Shown: in pieces, positions 60,944 to 64,000 of the stretch
Layout: each line of letters starts with the position of its first letter
How positions within the stretch are numbered: the stretch's first letter is position 1
Assembly (NCBI GenBank): GCA_964473865.1
Contig: CAYYQN010000007.1
Span: forward strand, 81,115-145,114
Direction of reading: 5' to 3'
Source: CAIMUX01 sp964473865
GTDB lineage: Bacteria; Eisenbacteria; RBG-16-71-46; CAIMUX01
Length of the DNA: 64,000 bases
The notes under the pieces: model-generated
The model's input: the letters and a program-made list of their open reading frames with translations, nothing else
The model's database searches: none
Told to the model about the DNA's origin: nothing
Position numbers and translations under genes: made by a program

Positions 60944-62200
60944 CTACCGCCGCCAGATTCCCCGCACCACCACCGGCCGGCCGCCGAGATCGCACGAAGC
61001 CAGAAGTCGCGCTTCCTCGGCGCGAGAGCCGGCGCTCACGGCAAAGACCTCCACGCGTCCGTCCTCCGGACGCGTGACCCACAGCCGCTGGTTCGCCGCA
61101 TCCCAGGCGAGCCCTCGCGCGCCCGCGCACGGCACGAACGTCTGCTCCAGCAGCGAGTCATCCAGGTGGACCACCCCGCCGCGTCCCGAGTCCGCCACCC
61201 AAGCCCCCCCGGCACCGTCCGGTTCGACATCTCTGGGCGTCTGGAAGGCGGCCGAGCTCGCCTCGATCGGAAACCCGCCCGGCCAGATCCGGTAGACCAC
61301 CCCGGCCGCCGGATCCGCGACCCACGCGCGCCCGAGGCTGTCGACCGCCAGGCCCACCGGCTCGGCCATGTCGCCGGCGCGGAACCAGACCTCGTCGTCG
61401 AACAGGAAGCTCACCGAGCGATCTCGCGAGACGGCCCAGACTCCGCCCTGCGGGGCGGCCCGAACTCGCTCGATGAGCCCGGCCGCCGGATCGGTCCACC
61501 TCACGACCCCGTCGCGCTGGAGGTGGAACACGGCACGTTGATCGAACGAACCGACCCAGAGAGTTCCGTCGGCCGCGTCCAAGGCGACGGTGCTCGCCCC
61601 CGGGAGCACGAACTCCTCCTGTCGCCGGCCGGTGCGATCGATCCGGACGACCGCGCCGTACCCGTAGTCGGCGGCCCAGAGTGAACCGTCCTCCTCCATC
61701 GTCAGGTCCAGGAGATCCCGCCCCGGCTCGGCCCGGAACCGCACGCCACGTCCGTCAGGAGTCAGGCGCGCGGCGCCGCCGGCGCGGGCGTCGGCGATCC
61801 AGGGCGCCGATCCGCCCGGGGTGGCGATGGCTTCCGCGCTGAAGACCGACGCTGGCGCCGTCACGACCTCCAGCCGGTAATGCCACGCCTGCCCGTTCGC
61901 CAGGCCCCGGTCGGTCGTCGCATCCGGCCCGGAGCCGGCAAAGACGAAGGCGATCTCCTCCGCGCCGCCTTCAGGCCGGCGCAGGAGCCGGACCGCGTGC
62001 ACGTCCTCGAAGGAACGGACGTCCCACCGCAGGTCCACCGCGCCGTCATCGGAGAGGGCCTGCAGGACGGTCGGCGCGCCGCCGGTGTCCGGGTTGCCGG
62101 GGTCGAACGGGTTCGCCCGCTCGCGGGGATCACAGCTCGCGGCCAGCCCGGCCAGGAGGGCGAGCCCGAAGACTCTTCCCAGACCGCGCGTCGCCGTCAC
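60944..62200 (-). CDS. Lipoprotein with NHL-type beta-propeller
   Basis: 418 residues. Signal with lipobox LAASC (Cys near 20), an Fn3-like segment (about 38-115), then about six propeller blades (about 125-410), each with a recurring G-xLWVAD-like strand (SLWAADYGYG, TLWVGSFDQ, RAWVADPAAG, GAWVADSGRG, RLWVTRPEDG). It probably binds protein or ligand at the outer surface; function unknown. The GTG at 62200 overlaps the PEGA gene stop (GTGA). Confidence 0.8.
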   Translation of the reverse strand: MTATRGLGRVFGLALLAGLAASCDPRERANPFDPGNPDTGGAPTVLQALSDDGAVDLRWDVRSFEDVHAVRLLRRPEGGAEEIAFVFAGSGPDATTDRGLANGQAWHYRLEVVTAPASVFSAEAIATPGGSAPWIADARAGGAARLTPDGRGVRFRAEPGRDLLDLTMEEDGSLWAADYGYGAVVRIDRTGRRQEEFVLPGASTVALDAADGTLWVGSFDQRAVFHLQRDGVVRWTDPAAGLIERVRAAPQGGVWAVSRDRSVSFLFDDEVWFRAGDMAEPVGLAVDSLGRAWVADPAAGVVYRIWPGGFPIEASSAAFQTPRDVEPDGAGGAWVADSGRGGVVHLDDSLLEQTFVPCAGARGLAWDAANQRLWVTRPEDGRVEVFAVSAGSRAEEARLLASCDLGGRPVVVRGIWRR

Positions 62201-62949
62201 GGCTCGCCCCCACCGGCCGCCGGCGCCGGAACTGCGCCGGAGACGCGCACCGCGAGTCGGACACCGCCCTCGGGATCCACGCTCACCGCAATCGGCGCTC
62301 CGCGATCCCCTCGCAGCCAGATCCAGGCCGCACCGGCAAGACAGACTTCCGCCCCGATCCAGGTGACGACCGACGCCCGGTCGAGCCTCTGCGCCCGCCG
62401 ATAGCGGCTCTCCATCCGGTCGCGGTCGACGGTATGGAGATAGTCGCGATAGGCCTGGTCGGCGGAGTGCTGCAACCAGGCCCCCGCCGCGCCCAGACCG
62501 AGCGCGGCGATCGGAAGCGCCGTCCCCAGTCGCGGCACGGGCGAACGCCCGGTCTTGATCTCCGCGCGCACTCGCATCGGGGGATCGAGGCGAGGCAAAG
62601 GGTCGCGCGCCCCGCGCAGGTCGATACGCAGCGTGTCGAGCCCTCCCGCGCGCACGTCGGCGAAGACGAGAAGCGGCCGGCGCCACCGTTGCCCCGTGGC
62701 CCCCGAAGCCAGGATCAGCTGCTGCCGCCCCGGCGCCAGAGACTCGGCCCGCGCCGGCGTCGTCCCGACGTACCGATCGCCGATCCAGACGCGAGTGCCG
62801 GGTGGATCGGTCAGGATCATTACGGCGCCCGTCCCGCCCAGCGCCGGCGCCGCCAGGGGCGCCGGCACGCGCCCCGAGGATGCGGCCGGGTGGACGATCA
62901 GCGCCAGCAGGACCAGCGCCAGAGACCCGCGAGTCGCGCTCTGGATCAT
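62197..62949 (-). CDS. PEGA domain-containing membrane protein
   Basis: 250 residues. After a signal-like N-terminus (about 1-27) comes a PEGA domain (about 40-90), with VMILTDPPGTRVWIGDRYVGTTPA-type strands (VWIGDRYVGTTPAR), then two hydrophobic segments (about 140-160 and 195-215). PEGA domains are common in surface-associated proteins. The ATG at 62949 has GGAAGGA 8 bases upstream and lies 4 bases after the preceding stop, so it is coupled to both neighbours. Confidence 0.78.
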   Translation of the reverse strand: MIQSATRGSLALVLLALIVHPAASSGRVPAPLAAPALGGTGAVMILTDPPGTRVWIGDRYVGTTPARAESLAPGRQQLILASGATGQRWRRPLLVFADVRAGGLDTLRIDLRGARDPLPRLDPPMRVRAEIKTGRSPVPRLGTALPIAALGLGAAGAWLQHSADQAYRDYLHTVDRDRMESRYRRAQRLDRASVVTWIGAEVCLAGAAWIWLRGDRGAPIAVSVDPEGGVRLAVRVSGAVPAPAAGGGEP

Positions 62950-62953
62950 GAGC

Positions 62954-64000
62954 TCAGTCCTTCCCCGGGCCATCGAGGTAGGCGTGGATGGTGCCTCGCG
63001 TGTCGGCCAGCAGCAGCGTGTCGCCCGCCGCCTGAGGCGCGGTGCGAAACCCGCCCGAAGACTGGAATGACCAGCGGACCGTCCCGGTCCCGGCGTCCAG
63101 GGCCTGCAGACTTCCCAAGGTGGATCCCACCAGCACGGTCCCGCGGCGGGCCAGCGGACTCGCGACCACGGCGCTCTCGGTTGCGGTTGCCCAGCCCGTC
63201 GCTGCCGAGTCCGGCGGGGCCCACTCGACGCGGCCTCCGGAGGTGACCGTGACGAGACCCGCGCCGCACGCCGCCCCCGCGCAAAGCTGCCAGGCGCCGC
63301 GCGGAGCGCGCGCCGCGATCCGGCCGTTGTCCGGTTCGACCCAGACCGTGCGCCCGCTCACCTCGGTCCACGCGAGCTTCCCCGCGGCCGCAACCGGCGC
63401 CGCCGCGAAAATCCCGCCCGCATCCGCCGACCAGACCGGCGCGCCGGTCAGCGCATCCAGCGCCAGAAGCGAGTCCCGACGCATCGCGGCATAGACCCGC
63501 CCCGCACGCAGGAGAAACGGGGGCGGATCCCAGCCGGTGAGCGTCCGGGTCCACCGCGCCACCCCGTCGCGGGCCCGCCACGCCGCCAGGGTCCCGTCCC
63601 GCGCCAGGGCCACGACGACCGAATCGTCCGCCGCGATCGCCGTGATCGACGCTTCCAGCTCCCGACTCCACTGGCGGCGGCCTCGTCGGGCATCGAACGC
63701 CAGGAGGCTCGAACCGGTCTTTCCGGCGGGGAGGAACAGCCGCCCGTCGTCGCCTGCCGGAGACCAGGCCGGAGCCGCTTCGCCCGGCTCCTTGAGCCGC
63801 TGCCCCCAGAGACGTTTGCCGTCCGACAGGCGATAGCAGTGCAGGCGCCCATCGGTGGTCACGGCAAAGACCCGCCCGGGGGCCAGGGCCGGAGCGACCG
63901 TGATGCTGCGGCCGGCGCGTTGCGACCAGAGCCCGCGCAGCGGCGCATCCGCCGCGACGGGTCGCGCGGCGACCAGCGCCGCCGCCCGCGCCGCCGCCAG
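62954..64000 (-). CDS. PQQ-type beta-propeller protein (partial, N-terminus off window)
   Basis: At least 349 residues; the frame is open through the right edge. Repeated blades of the form G-xVYA-xxxDxLLALDAxTGxPVW and GTLAAWRARDGVARWT mark the PQQ-like/BamB-like WD-propeller fold. No enzyme motif is visible. It could be a BamB-like assembly factor or a stand-alone scaffold. It is the first visible gene of a tightly coupled trio with the PEGA protein and the NHL-type lipoprotein. Confidence 0.85.
   Translation of the reverse strand: MAAARAAALVAARPVAADAPLRGLWSQRAGRSITVAPALAPGRVFAVTTDGRLHCYRLSDGKRLWGQRLKEPGEAAPAWSPAGDDGRLFLPAGKTGSSLLAFDARRGRRQWSRELEASITAIAADDSVVVALARDGTLAAWRARDGVARWTRTLTGWDPPPFLLRAGRVYAAMRRDSLLALDALTGAPVWSADAGGIFAAAPVAAAGKLAWTEVSGRTVWVEPDNGRIAARAPRGAWQLCAGAACGAGLVTVTSGGRVEWAPPDSAATGWATATESAVVASPLARRGTVLVGSTLGSLQALDAGTGTVRWSFQSSGGFRTAPQAAGDTLLLADTRGTIHAYLDGPGKD

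Overview
The window is a very GC-rich (by eye about 70%), densely packed chromosomal segment of a Gram-negative, diderm bacterium. Evidence for an LPS outer membrane is a Kdo synthesis and transport set (kdsA, kdsB, kdsD, lptB, lptC, a lipid A acyltransferase). The combination of HPr kinase with a mannose-type PTS, a GWxTD-domain protein, a FlgD-like C-terminal tail on a secreted subtilase, Fn3/FGE lipoproteins and Cys-rich repeat proteins recalls uncultured FCB-related or Eisenbacteria-like lineages. No rRNA, tRNA or other phylogenetic anchor is present, so that placement is inference. No prophage, insertion sequence or CRISPR array was seen.

Layout. 1-21.8 kb: one uninterrupted minus-strand run of 21 genes, many overlapping by 4-20 bases, read from mreB at 21.8 kb leftwards: cell shape and wall (mreB, mreC, mreD, mrdA, rodA), lgt, aroE, comF, rng, rplU-rpmA (with an internal promoter), kdsB, pyrG, kdsA, kdsD, a lipid A acyltransferase, lptC, lptB, rpoN, hpf, hprK, PTS EIIA and EIIB. 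22-24.3 kb: divergent plus-strand pair (CnaB-like secreted protein; Fn3-FGE lipoprotein). 24.4-27.8 kb: minus-strand GWxTD protein, pfkA and a methyltransferase. 28.0-34.5 kb: plus-strand pair made of a catalytically degenerate ClpB-type AAA+ protein with a histone-like tail, followed 7 bases later by a 1768-residue MetV-MetF-MetH fusion. 34.5-40 kb: looser accessory region with a Cys-rich repeat protein, an esterase, orphan secreted proteins, and a small gene bracketed by two diverged copies of a palindromic repeat.

40-50.4 kb: nucleoside uptake and salvage. The minus-strand run hpt-udk-tdk-BMP lipoprotein-ABC ATPase-two permeases-punA lies divergent from two plus-strand deaminases (an amidohydrolase and add). 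50.6-60.9 kb: a MobA-like protein with an altered catalytic loop, an ABC-F ATPase, a response regulator/histidine kinase pair, a secreted S8 protease, a DUF1573 protein and ltaE. 60.9-64 kb: overlapping envelope genes (NHL-type propeller lipoprotein, PEGA protein, PQQ-type propeller) that run off the right edge.

The two strongest candidates for something undescribed are the single-chain methylene-THF reductase/methionine synthase at 29147-34453 and its coupled upstream partner at 28060-29139, an AAA+ protein that has lost nearly every catalytic residue.
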